DNA of 64,000 bases, from contig CASHTG010000021.1 in assembly GCA_949357655.1 (NCBI GenBank), positions 992,001 through 1,056,000 on the forward strand. The letters are read 5' to 3'. The position numbers and the translations under genes were made by a program. Source of the stretch: Parascedosporium putredinis (Eukaryota > Ascomycota > Sordariomycetes > Microascales > Microascaceae). The stretch's first letter is position 1. Every line of letters begins with the position of its first letter. A model generated the notes under the pieces. It was not told where the DNA came from, searched no databases, and saw nothing but the letters and a program-made list of their open reading frames with translations. Shown here piece by piece: positions 10,750 through 21,520 of the stretch.

Positions 10750-11280
10750 AGGAAGGAGAGACCATAGATTGGGGAACAAGGCAGGTACGGCCAATGGCAT
10801 CCAAGGATTGAGCCTCGGTGTGGTCGCACACCAACGTCATCGCGCAAGCTCGGGGTGGTGTCGCGGGCCTCATACTTGTAGAAAGCCCTCTTGTCCAACG
10901 CACAATACTTGATCATTCAAACAGGTCAAGTACAATCAATTGATTAACTCTTTTTCTCAACGTTTTCTACCCCCTCTGCTTCTCTTTCATTCCTCACTTC
11001 GTCTTCACGGAACAAGGAATTGAGTGATTATGTCAGCATTTCTCTTCGCGGAAGTTCGGCCACATGGTGTTGCTGGGGCAACGATCGCTTAACAACAAGC
11101 GGAATTCCAAACTTAGAACAGGCCCCCCTCCTCCTCCACACCCACCCTCCAATACCACCAGTCTTTATCAATGCAGCAAGGTTCAGGCAAGGTTCAACAT
11201 TCGCCGCATCCCTCCAATTGGACTCGCTCTCCGGCCTGCTTGCGATTCAAAGAAAGTCGAGATCTTGCGCCAGAGTAAAG
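10750..11280. other. Intergenic between ALDH and kinase
   Basis: 531 bp with one ATCAATTGAT at 10935 and a T/C-rich stretch at about 10948-11005, typical of a fungal promoter. No gene. Confidence 0.6.
10935..10944. promoter_or_regulatory. Palindrome ATCAATTGAT, copy 6
   Basis: Exact copy 346 bp upstream of the Aurora-type kinase start codon. Confidence 0.35.
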
Positions 11281-12326
11281 ATGGCGGCCACGATGGTTCA
11301 GCACGTCACCGAGTTCGTCTCGGCTCCCTCTCCCGAGTCGCAACTCCTCAAGTTCTCCTGCCTCAACCGAATCCCCGCACCGCAGCCCCCAGGTCCATCT
11401 TCCCCAGTAGCGCCGCCTCGCGAAGCTCGCAGGATGGCCCGGCCAAGCCGGTCGACCTGAGCAAGCATCTCCACCTGGGCATGTTTGAGATTGGGAGGCC
11501 GCTCGGCAAGGGCAAGTTTGGGCGTGTTTACCTCGTCAAGCATAGGCCGTCGGGCTACATCTGCGCCCTCAAGGTGCTGAACAAGATCGAAATCTGCCAC
11601 GACGGCGCCGAGGTCCATGTGAGGCGCGAGATCGAGGTCCACAGCAACCTGAAGCATCCGGGCATCATCTCCTTCTACGGCTGGTTCCACGACAGGAGGC
11701 GCATCTTTCTCCTCATCGAATACGCATCGGGCGGCGAGCTATACAAGACGTTACGAAAGGAGGGTCGCTTCTCAGAGAGGCGGGCGGCGAAGTACGCGGC
11801 GCAGGTCGCCGAGTCACTGCGCTACCTGCACTCGAAGAACGTGATGCATCGTGATCTCAAGCCGGAAAACATCCTCATCGGGCTCCACGGCGAGATGAAG
11901 CTTGCCGATTTTGGCTACAGTGTTCACGCCCCGAGCAACAGGAGGGAAACACTCTGCGGAACTCTCGACTACCTGCCTCCCGAGATGCTTCGCCCAGGTC
12001 GACCGCAGTACAACAAGGCCGTGGATCAGTGGACGTTAGGCGTGCTGACCTACGAGTTCTTGACGGGCGAGGCGCCGTTTGAGGATTCGCCGATGATGAC
12101 GAAGAGGCGCATTGTCAAGGAGATATGAAGCCCTTGCCTTCGACCATCTCGGCAGAGGCGAAAGACTTTGTTCATTCGGTAGGCTCTCGTCTCTCTCGCC
12201 ACCCCTTCATGGCTTGTTTGCTAACCAGGCCGCCTGCAGTTACTCACACTTGACCCGGCGAAGCGTATACCGTTTGACAAGGCACTTAGCCATCCTTGGA
12301 TACTCAAGTATTGCGAGCGGTCATAG
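11281..12326 (+). CDS. Aurora-type Ser/Thr protein kinase
   Basis: Mitotic kinase of the Aurora/Ipl1 family, the catalytic part of the chromosomal passenger complex at centromere and spindle. A disordered N-terminus of about 65 residues precedes the kinase domain: GKGKFGRVYLV glycine loop, ALKVLNK with the catalytic Lys, HRDLKPENILI, and an activation segment DFGYSVHAPSNRRETLCGT whose Thr is the autophosphorylation site of the family. The end matches the family: ISAEAKDF..., LDPAKRIPFDKALSHPWI. One intron at 12179-12239. Two single-base deletions are required: one within about 11371-11390, joining the N-terminus to the domain, and one near 12120. With both, the frame closes on the TAG at 12324 (about 328 residues). 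The residue after DFG is Tyr where most Auroras have Trp. The start is the ATG at 11281; an upstream start cannot be excluded. Confidence 0.85.
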
Positions 12327-13231
12327 CCTAACTATGGCGCTGATGCGAGGGACAAGAAGCTTAGCGCTTCGTGAGAGGGTGGCGGCGAGACTTGCCGCCA
12401 CGTGTAATATTGTATTGACTGTACGACTTAGGTGGCATCATCAAAACGGACTTGGCTAGCTACAGGCTTCCCTTGTGTTTTGTTTAGTGGGATGAAAAGG
12501 CATCGGCGTTTCTAGGAATTAGGTGGCATTGAATTTACTGAACCATTTTTTTGGCTTTCAAATGGATGGCATCAATAATGTGTATAAGCTCGCGTCAGAG
12601 AATTCTGTGTGCCAGCATTTTTGAGGCATACGAAGTTATGGGCTGCATTGATGGGGTGGATACATTATTTGGCAGCTTGGCTTCTCGTGGCTCGCCGTGT
12701 TTCGTTGGTGTGGAGGCGGCTCCCTTCAAGATTTTGCTGAGTTGGCAGGTGCGGCTCTTCCCTTCTCCCATCCACAGTGGAGAGAGGAAGGCACCAGCTC
12801 ACAAGCGAAGTGAGTCAGCCCCACACCTGCTCCAGTCAGGGACACAAGCCAGCTAGAGGCCCTCGAAAATGCAGGGGCCACCGCTATTCTGGGTGGTTGG
12901 GCAGGCACTTCCCTGTCTTTTGCTGGGCAGACACAGGTTGGGTTCAGGCCTGTGTGGGCTGGGCGGCGCCCTGTAAGTCACGTGTATTCGATGTGGCCGA
13001 CCAGCAAGCTCCTTGCATCTGCACAAAGTCGTCACCAACCACCCAGCTTTTCGAACAAGGTGACAGCAAACGAAGCACATATTAAAAGGCAAATCGCTCG
13101 TCATACGTTTTTGACATTGACTTTTTCCTTCTCTCCCTCGTCTCTCGCCGGTCTCCAAACCATCGCTAAATTATCTCTGATAATTCTTCCACATTACGCT
13201 TCCGTACTCAACTCAGTTCCCAACGGCCATA
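12327..13231. other. Intergenic, no gene seen
   Basis: About 0.9 kb with only short frames lacking family signatures. The last 150 bp before the next gene are C/T-rich, as in a fungal promoter and leader. Confidence 0.55.
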
Positions 13232-13934
13232 ATGAAGATCGCGTCAACTCTAATTTTCGCGGCGGTGGCCACGCTAGCTCAGGCAACGGATGCCCCTTGC
13301 ACCAACGAAGCGTGTACGTCACTTTGCAACGCAACACCTTCTTGCATGTCGACGCTCTTTGAGCCCGAAACAGCGCAGTGCTACACGTTTTCCTGCGTCC
13401 TCAACAACTACTCGCGGCCCTCCAAGTACCTGGGCTACGAGAAGCCAGGCGCGACATACCCATGCCCCGCGGACCAGCCCATCCCTGGAGAGCCCCAGAA
13501 CCCCCACCCGTCGCGCAACCTACTGCCAATGTCGACGTCCCCGCGCCGGAACCCACCACCGCCGCTCCTACTAATCCTGCCCCGACCACGGCGGATTCCA
13601 CGCCAGGAGGAAAGGAGAGCCCAGCTCGCTCACGACAGCTGCTCGGCCTCCCGCCACTGATGGATCGGGTAATAGCCCAACGACCGGATCGCAGAGCAGC
13701 CCCACTGGCAGCACTGGCGGCTCTGGCGGCTCAGGCAGCGGAGATGCTGGTTCTGGCGAAGGCTCCGACCCAGCAGCCCCCACAATCGTCCTCGATGGGT
13801 CTGCGATCAAGGCGATGGCCCCGGGCTCGCTGTTTGTCGCCATCGGTCTCGCCATGGTTCTTTTTGAAACTATCCTGGTAGCTCTTGGCAAGGACGCTGG
13901 TGTGTTTACCGAGCGGGGGTTTTCCAGCCGGTAG
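13232..13934 (+). CDS. Secreted Cys-rich protein with Ser/Gly tail and hydrophobic C-terminus
   Basis: No known family recognised. Residues 1-19 form a signal peptide (MKIASTLIFAAVATLAQA). A small domain of about 60 residues has seven Cys with spacing C-x4-C-x3-C-x5-C-x11-C-x4-C before a final Cys; this is not the CFEM pattern. It is followed by a Pro/Thr-rich then Gly/Ser-rich linker and a hydrophobic stretch (SLFVAIGLAMVLFETILVAL) near the end, so the protein is probably membrane- or GPI-anchored at the cell surface. Two single-base deletions are needed, in the C run at 13501-13505 and near 13620-13622. The three frames then read as one protein of about 234 residues ending at the TAG at 13932. 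No intron. Confidence 0.68.
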
Positions 13935-16063
13935 CAAGCGTTCACCAATCTGAGAACCTGGCGATTAAGTTTGCAACGCGACGTGCCGAGACGTCGCTTT
14001 TCTCTTTACGTTTTTGTTCTTTTCCCACACACTTTTTTCCACGATGTCACAATTAAAGGTTAGACGGCGTTTGGTATGATGCACATGTACCTGCAGATGC
14101 AGAGGGAATCGGATACCTTGAGGTATCAAACAAGGCGAAACAAATGGACCATGAAGGATGCGATAATGGAGGGTACGGTAATGGAGGGTGTTTGGTCCTA
14201 GAAGAATGAGCGATCCAACTTAGGTTGCGATGCCGCAATACGAGTAATGTCCACAAAGAGAGGGTTCACTTTAATAGATAGATTAATGAAGTCCTCCCAT
14301 GACCCTTTCAACGTAATCATGATCGCTCTTCCCCCAAATGCCCAAGATGGGGTCACCACTCGGCGGTCACTCAATACACTACAAGCATCCCGTCATAGCC
14401 GAGCCATTGCCGCCAGTCTTGGCCTTAAATTGAGGATTAGTATGAACAACTGCTCCATTCCTCTGTCCGTCCCAATGGAAAGGGCTTCTTTCTCGCCAAT
14501 ACCGGGAATTCTTGACCGGGAGGATTGGGTCCTGGTCGATCCGTCTCGTCGGACTCCGGGAGAATATAGCCCCTGATATCATCGGAGATCTGCTTCGAGC
14601 GTGTGGGGAGGAGCAGCAAAGGAGACGGGAGACGGGAGACGTATTTATTAGCGCCACAAGTGTCGGTCCATTCCAATTGCACGCTCCACCTTCCCGGCGC
14701 TAGCCTGCAGTGCTCCATCCCCGAGATACTCGCCACTCGCATCGAGAGTCATTTGAAGAGATTGAAGAGACTTGACGGCGGCAATGGGTTTGAAGAATTT
14801 GGCTGACCCGTTCACCCAACTACTGACTAGACGGACAGAATGCGATTCCCAGCGTTGTCGGTCCCGAAGTATCAATGTCGCCCAACTTTTCCGGGGTGGG
14901 CGGTTTCCTGGCTTTCCCCTGTTTCAGGTCTTGGCGGGAGGGCCAGCCACGCTGCATGGCTTGGGGAAAAAAGGCACCATGATCTTCTGAATGGAGGTGG
15001 ATGGTTGGGTGCGCTCATGCTGGCCGGCCAGTTAGGTGTGTCCTCGGACAGGTCAAGGGGAAGGGCCCGGGCCTTCAGGGGTTCAACTCAAGGGCTGCGT
15101 CATTGGGTGCATGTGGGCTCAAGCAGAAGAAAGGGAAAAGAGAGGCTTCTCCGTTGATTGTTTGCGTCACAAACCCGGTGCGACAATGGCTAGCCTGTGG
15201 GATAGAGGAACTGAGGGAGGGGAAAAAGTTCCCTGACATCACATAATTGATAGACAGACCTCGGATAAGCCTCTTTCGAGATTGAACCAAAGGTTTGGCG
15301 GCAACGATCAATCCGAGTTTGTGGCGCGAGTGCTCATCCCAATCTCCAAGCCCATAAACCCATAAGATGATGTGTAGCCTAGAAATGCCTCGTCTCTCGA
15401 TTTCAGAGCTGCTCCGCCATACGAACCGAGTTGTCCACGGCGATCGGCGCCACTTCAAGCTTCTTTGGATTTTCGATGCGCACGGAGATCGCGAATCCTT
15501 GTTTTATCCGGTGTCGCTCAAACGTCTTCCCCAGACCCTGAAACACCGCCCGCTCCTGTCTGTAACAGATTCCCACCACACAAAAGGCAAAAAAGTGCAG
15601 GCATTGCCCCCTTTTCACTTGACGCCAGGCCTGTCGGGATCATCCCTCAAGAAATAGAAGAAGAATGAGCGGGCAAAAACAAAGTACCTGCCATTGCTCA
15701 AGGTTAGCGTCTTCCCATTGTACGATACGGCTGTCAAGCACGGATGACAGGGGATTGAACAATTGGCGTGCGTGAGCAATATCTAGACCCTCCTCCCCAA
15801 TTCGACTCAGCCCCCAAGTATTCCCATCCTCTTGAGACGGGCACTTACACCACCGCCAACATCTTCTTCTTTTTCGCAGTTTCTTCACTTGGAGAAACAA
15901 AATAATGAAATCGTCTCATTAGTTGGACGTTTTTCTCTTCACTTCTTCTCAAGCAGGTCTTAATTTAATCACGACTTTTTTTTCTTCTTTTCTTCTTCGA
16001 TTTTAGTCTTCTTCTTTCTTCTTTTGATCCTTTCCGTTTTCTCGCCTGTCGAACTCGATCGTC
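13935..16063. other. Intergenic, no gene seen
   Basis: 2.1 kb. Several open frames of 60-130 codons occur on both strands but none has a domain signature. A pyrimidine-rich tract at about 15977-16030 directly precedes the next gene and is probably part of its promoter and leader. Confidence 0.5.
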
Positions 16064-16836
16064 ATGTCTTTACTCGGAAATCTTCTCGGCGGTGTTGGAA
16101 ACACATTCGGTAGCGTGGGCAACGCGGTCGGCGGTATCGGCAATCTCGTCGGAGGCGAAACTGAGGTCCCGGCGAACAACGCCGCCGAAGGCGACGATGC
16201 CGGTGATGATACCAACAACAATGCCGGCAACGATGCGAATGTAAAGGTTCCCGAAAACGGCGGCCTCCTCAATGTCGACCTCGGAGACCTCCTCGAGGCG
16301 CAGCCACGCCTACTACCAGCGCCGTGATATCAACTACCCTCGTCGCTCTCCCCACAGATAACGCCGACCCGGCGACATCATCAGAGCGAGCTCCTGCTAC
16401 CTCGGCTGCTCCCCAGACAACCCTCGTCACTCGACCATCTCCCATTCCCGTAACCCAAGAGGAACAAGAGTCAGAGGAACAGGAGTCCGCCAATACCGAT
16501 GTCGTGACCCCGCCGGTGGGTGGTGATATACCCGAACCGACGCCGTCCGTCCCCTCTCTCCCCGCTTCCGACGGTGGTTCTTCGATGCCACCCAACCTGA
16601 TTCCCATTGTCGGTGCTTCTGCGGGTGGCTTGCTCCTGATCATCATCATCGCCATCATCATGACAACTCGGTACAGGAGGCGAAGGTGGCCTTTTGCCAA
16701 GCGCGAGAGCTTTGCTCGTCTCGATGACGAAGTCGAGACGATCCAGACCTCTACTTCTGGCTCCAAGTGGGATCCTTCTAGGGTCGGCCCCGGAGCGAGT
16801 CGGATTAGCCGGTTCATGGCAAACCGCTCTGGATGA
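16064..16836 (+). CDS. Single-pass membrane protein with four glycine heptads
   Basis: No family recognised. There is no classical signal peptide. Residues 3-30 consist of four perfect heptads of the form x-hydrophobic-G-N-x-hydrophobic-G (LLGNLLG, GVGNTFG, SVGNAVG, GIGNLVG). An Asn/Asp-rich stretch and a long Ser/Thr/Pro/Glu-rich region follow. A transmembrane helix lies around residues 185-205 (GGLLLIIIIAIIM) with a basic stop-transfer RYRRRRW. The cytoplasmic tail of about 45 residues has the segment ESFARLDDEVETIQT. The architecture resembles fungal cell-surface sensors or plasma-membrane proteins with a glycosylated ectodomain. One single-base deletion near 16303-16305 joins two frames into about 257 residues; read that way the junction is Thr/Pro-rich like its surroundings. 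No intron. Confidence 0.65.
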
Positions 16837-18690
16837 GCATCGGCTCATCAACTGGTGCTATGTTCCCATTCGTCGGTGTCGCAGCTAGCCTGACACCTCT
16901 CTTGATACCCAATGTGGTTGCTGGGGGTCCCTTCATGAGAGGGTTTGACTTTTATTCTTTTTTATCAACTGATGCCTGGAAGACCGGGGGCGGGCCACCG
17001 GTTCTTTACATCACATCATTACACTTCTCTTCGACCGATTTGGGGGACCTAAGGAAAAGAAAAGCGACAGAGGAAGGCCGAATTCGTTTTCGAGGGCGGT
17101 CCAACGACTAAATCATAACTGTTCTTTTTTAATGACGGCGTTCCGGATTGTCTGAAATTCTTTGGGTTTTACCTCCTCCCCCATATCATCCTCGAGGACT
17201 CCAGAGGGCGGATTGACGTGCAATGAATGGGTCTGTTGCTTGTGAAGGGACACCCCTTTCACACGACAGGCCGTATGTACTATGGTTGTGCATGCTGAGA
17301 TGTATAGTTTGCTGTAGATATCTCGAAGAAAATAAAGAGGGCCCTGGCAAGCTACTTGCGGGGGTGCCGGAATTGATGGAAGATTGCGCAGCATTTTCGT
17401 TTCCTCAACAAGTTAACCTCCTCTGGGTGTAATATCGTGTTGGTATGTTGGATGTGAAATGCGAAGTTGACTTAGGCGATAGTGGATGCATTATTGACTC
17501 GCGTGCCGTACCAAGCGTCTACGTTAGTCGCGGTCAAGGCAACCAAAGAAAATCACTTGCTTGAGCCTATGTACATGTAATACAGCACCTAACAAACGCA
17601 GGACAGATCAATTGATATTGCCGCGGCAAGGAGAAAACCTTCATCATGATGTGTGCAGCCTGGCAACCAAAAGCCAGCCTCCATCTTATATCGTTCCTAT
17701 AAATTTCATAGAAATTCTGTCGGATGAGAAGGCGATTGCATCCTCGTTTGGATAGTTACACTGCATTGGTTCCTTCAATGTTCTGCACTTTCGCATTGAC
17801 TCGATGATCCTCTTGGTCCAGCTCTGGTCATCTGGTCATAGACTCTCCCAAGCCCTTAGGATCCTGCAACGTCCCTCTTTCCACACCCCATGACCACATC
17901 TAGCAGAAAGCTAAGCCTTTTCATTATCTTCACTTTCTTTCTCTTTCACTTCCATTAGCTCGGAAGATGAAACTTGACGACAAAAATATTCCCGGCTGTC
18001 CATCTCTTGCGTTGGCCCTGGGCTGTGGCGCGGCAGCACTTGTGGCGGATGCACGCTGGTTGTGGCGGCACCGCAAGTGCTGGTAAAGAGAAGAGATGGA
18101 GAGTGGGGCTTGTCTGCCTGGAGTCGTCCCACATTCCGCCAGGCGCCTTCAGCTCCAGCACTGTCGGCGCGGGGCACCCAGTCTTGCCAGTCCCCTAAAT
18201 GGCTTGGCGGATGCAGGAGCTGGATCAAGGTTCAACGAGGGGCTGGGAGACTCGAAGCCACGTGAATTCGCGGAGCCAAGCTAGGCCTTTCCAAATATTG
18301 CGATTTGTAGCACTAGGCAACCGCGCCTCCAGGACTAACTGCCTCGAGAAATCAGCTGTGGAACCAGCACGTTCCTTCGCGCCTGGGAAAGAGCGAAGCG
18401 GGATCGAAGCACTTATTTAGCCTTGGCTTCACCCCTCGATCTTTGAAGATTCGGATTGATCCAACTCCTCCTTTCTTTTCATCACATCCCCACACGCCGC
18501 AAGGTCTCAATCAAGTAGTCTTCTCTACCGCTCCTTTGGGTGGAAATTCTATGCGAAACAGAACCTTCCTCTGATATCATCCCCCTCTAGCCATCCTGTT
18601 CTCCCATCTTCCTGATGACGTAGTGGGTCATCTTACTCTATCATCCCCTATCTATATCGCGCATATTCAGCAGACGGAACATCATCCACC
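16837..18690. other. Intergenic, no gene seen
   Basis: 1.85 kb between the membrane protein and PARP. It holds one ATCAATTGAT at 17607 and a C/T-rich stretch before PARP (18421-18620). No coding signature on either strand. Confidence 0.55.
17607..17616. promoter_or_regulatory. Palindrome ATCAATTGAT, copy 7
   Basis: Exact copy in the intergenic region, about 1.07 kb upstream of PARP. This is the last exact copy in the window. Confidence 0.35.
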
Positions 18691-21006
18691 ATGCCTCGAG
18701 CGACTAGAAGTTCTGCCGCGGCGGCACAAGCGGCGTCTAACCCACTGCCTGCCAATGGCACGACCTCGGCCTTGCCATTGGAAGACTGCTCGGTAGTCGC
18801 CAGCGGCACCTTTCTCGCGTTTTCTCACGCTACTTTGCAGAAGAACTTGACGGAACTGGGCGCCAAGTTCACCAAGAGCATTACTGCAGCGACTACTCAT
18901 CTAGTTGCGACGCAGGATGACTTCAACAATGACTCAGCCAAAGTTGCAGCGGCCAAGGCCAAAGGTCTCCCGATTCTCAAAATTGAGTGGGTCGAGGAGG
19001 CCATGAAAACGAATGCACACCCCCGCGATGACGACTTTTCCCACCAGCAGACCTCCAAAAAGCGACCAATTGCCGTCGTTGGGCCATTGACGACTGACGC
19101 TGGAAAGGCTGGCGACGGCAACGACGCTGCCACCGACACCAAGAAGCGGAGGACGGCCAAGGGCACCCGGGGCAAGGCTACGGCCAAAGCTCCCGATCTG
19201 GATGCCAAGGACGCCAATCTTGAGGACGTAAAGCCCAAGGCCGAGGAAGCAGCCCCGGCTAAGGCTGAGAAGAAATCGGCGTCCGATAATCAAGTTGCAC
19301 AATCTGCTGATTTGGTCGTGCCTGTGGATGAGTTTTTCCACCTCTCGGGCAAGCAAGGCTTCGTTGTCTACATTGGCGATGACATGACCATCTACGACGC
19401 GTCCTTGAATCAAACCAATGCAAGCGCCAATAATAACAAGTTTTACAAGGTTCAGGTATGCGAACCCAGTATCTGCTAAATAGCCTTTCCTTTAGCCACC
19501 TTGACTTACGTTTTCTTCTGCACTAGATCGTTGTAAACTCTCGCAAGAAGCAGTTTTTCACTTGGACCCGGTGGGGTCGTGTCGGCGAGACGGGCCAAAA
19601 GGCTCTTCTAGGAGATGGATCGCTCGACGATGCTAGGATCCACTTCGATAAGAAATTTAAAGACAAGTCGGGCCTTGCCTGGGAAAATCGCAGTGATGCT
19701 CCCAAGCCCAAGAAGTACGCTTATATAGAGCGGAGCTATGATCCGGATTCGGAGGACGAGGATGCTGGTGGCAAGAAGGACAGGAAAAAGACAAGTTCCA
19801 CAGAGGATTCTGAGCCTGTTGAAACGGCGGAATGCACCCTATCACCGCCCATTCGATCGCTCGTCGAGCTGATTTTCAACGCTAAGCTTTTCAACAGCGT
19901 CATGGCGTCGCTTAACTACGATGCGAACAAGCTTCCCTGGGAAAACTAGGCAAAGGGACGATCACCAAGGGTTTCCAGGCACTGAAAGACCTCAGCACAG
20001 TCCTAGCTGACCCCTCAAAGGCTACACCCGCGTACAATATGTCCGCCAGCGATGCCACAGAGCACTTCTCTAACTTGTACTACTCCCTGATTCCTCATGC
20101 CTTTGGTCGCAACCGACCCCCAATTATCGATACGGCGACCCTGCTCAAGAAGGAAGTGGAGCTTTTGGAAAGCTTGTCGGACATGAAGGCCGCGAGTGAC
20201 ATCATGAAGATACAGAACGTATCTGACGGTATGCATCAGCTTGACCGCCAGTTCCAAGGCTTAGGCTTGCAAGAGATGACTGTCCTGGACAAGTCGAGCA
20301 CCGAGTACACGCTACTGTCGACTTACCTTCAAGGTAGCAAGGGCAGCACTCACTACTACAACTATAACATTGTCGATATCTTCCGCGTTGAACGGATGGG
20401 AGAGAGAACCCGCTTTAACGAAAGTCGCTTCGTCGATGTCAAGAGTGACAAGCGTCTTCTATGGCATGGTTCGAGGTGCACCAACTTCGGAGGCATCCTT
20501 AGCCAGGGTCTTCGAATTGCCCCACCTGAAGCCCCCGTTAACGGCTACATGTTTGGCAAGGGTATCTACCTGGCAGATATGTCATCCAAGTCTGCTGGAT
20601 ACTGTGCCCACCACTCCTCTCAGAATCAGGCCCTTCTCCTCCTTTGCGAGGCCGAACTTGGCGACCCTATGCAGGCGCTACGAAGCTCTAGCTACGAGGC
20701 CGGGAAGACAGCCGCCCAGGGCGGCATGATTTCAACGTTGGGAATGGGTCGTATGATTCCTAAAGCCTGGAAGGATGCAGGCGAAATTCACCCTTCCTCA
20801 AAGGGGTCAAGATGGTAAGTCAACGTTTACCTTTTCCATGGCTGCACTGATATAATAGGACTAACCCAATAATGTGTGTCTAGCCCGATTCTTCCCAAGG
20901 CGTCGCCGACGACACGACGGGGAATAGTCTTTATTACAACGAGTATATTTGCTATGACATTGCACAGGTCCAGTTGCGATACCTCTTCAGGGTTGACATG
21001 TCGTAA
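18691..21006 (+). CDS. Poly(ADP-ribose) polymerase, PARP1 type
   Basis: Uses NAD+ to add ADP-ribose to nuclear proteins in response to DNA breaks. Domain order: BRCT (about 25-115), a basic Lys/Ala-rich linker with a nuclear-localisation-like cluster KKRRTAKGTRGK, WGR domain (about 215-330, motif RWGRVGETGQ), helical regulatory domain, catalytic domain. The H-Y-E triad is visible: LLWHGSR, MFGKGIYLADMSSKSAGYC and YYNEYICYD. Introns at 19456-19526 and 20815-20883. Two single-base deletions are needed (AAAA run near 19942-19945 and near 20791-20797); each restores a conserved stretch, and the frame closes on the TAA at 21004, giving about 725 residues. It lacks the zinc fingers of animal PARP1, as is normal for the filamentous-fungal orthologues (PrpA in Aspergillus, NPO in Neurospora). 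It is convergent with the HET gene. Confidence 0.92.
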
Positions 21007-21520
21007 TGTCAGGGTAAAGCCCAACTCCGACCAAACACCCATGGATGTTTTGGTTCTTTCTCTGTTTTTGCGTCAAATTATACAAAATTTCCTGAGATTG
21101 GCGCTTGGCGCTAGACAATACTTGGTGGTTTTATGCGCAGATGTTCAACGCTAGTACGAGGCCATGGCATTGCCGTAGCGATAGGCACATACCGAATATG
21201 ATACCAGTTGCACATACGCTTGATGTACCCCATTTTGCTTCTGCCTTGTCTTCACTTGGATTTTGCATGCAACTTTGAATGGATGTGTCTAGCAAACCCT
21301 TGGTTTTTATTGTCCTCTGAGTTTCCGGTCTTGGCTTTTTGTTCGCCGCTACCTTTTCATCCTCGCAGCTTAATGTTGGGATAAAGGGGATGTCTACAGG
21401 ATTGCTTTTGGCCTGGGTAGTTTCTGGTGACGTAGGTATCATGAGGCCCCGATCTTGGGGAGCTCGGATTGAAAATATCCCTCAAGAACCCAAGAATAGG
21501 AGTTATATTGAAATCTACAC
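21007..21520. other. Convergent 3' flanks, PARP and HET genes
   Basis: 514 bp shared by the 3' ends of two convergent genes. A minus-strand frame of 103 codons with an ATG at 21442 crosses it, but it has no family signature and would overlap both 3' untranslated regions. Confidence 0.5.

Noticed and set aside
21131..21442. Minus-strand frame of 103 codons between PARP and HET
   Set aside because: Would lie inside both 3' untranslated regions and has no recognisable family.
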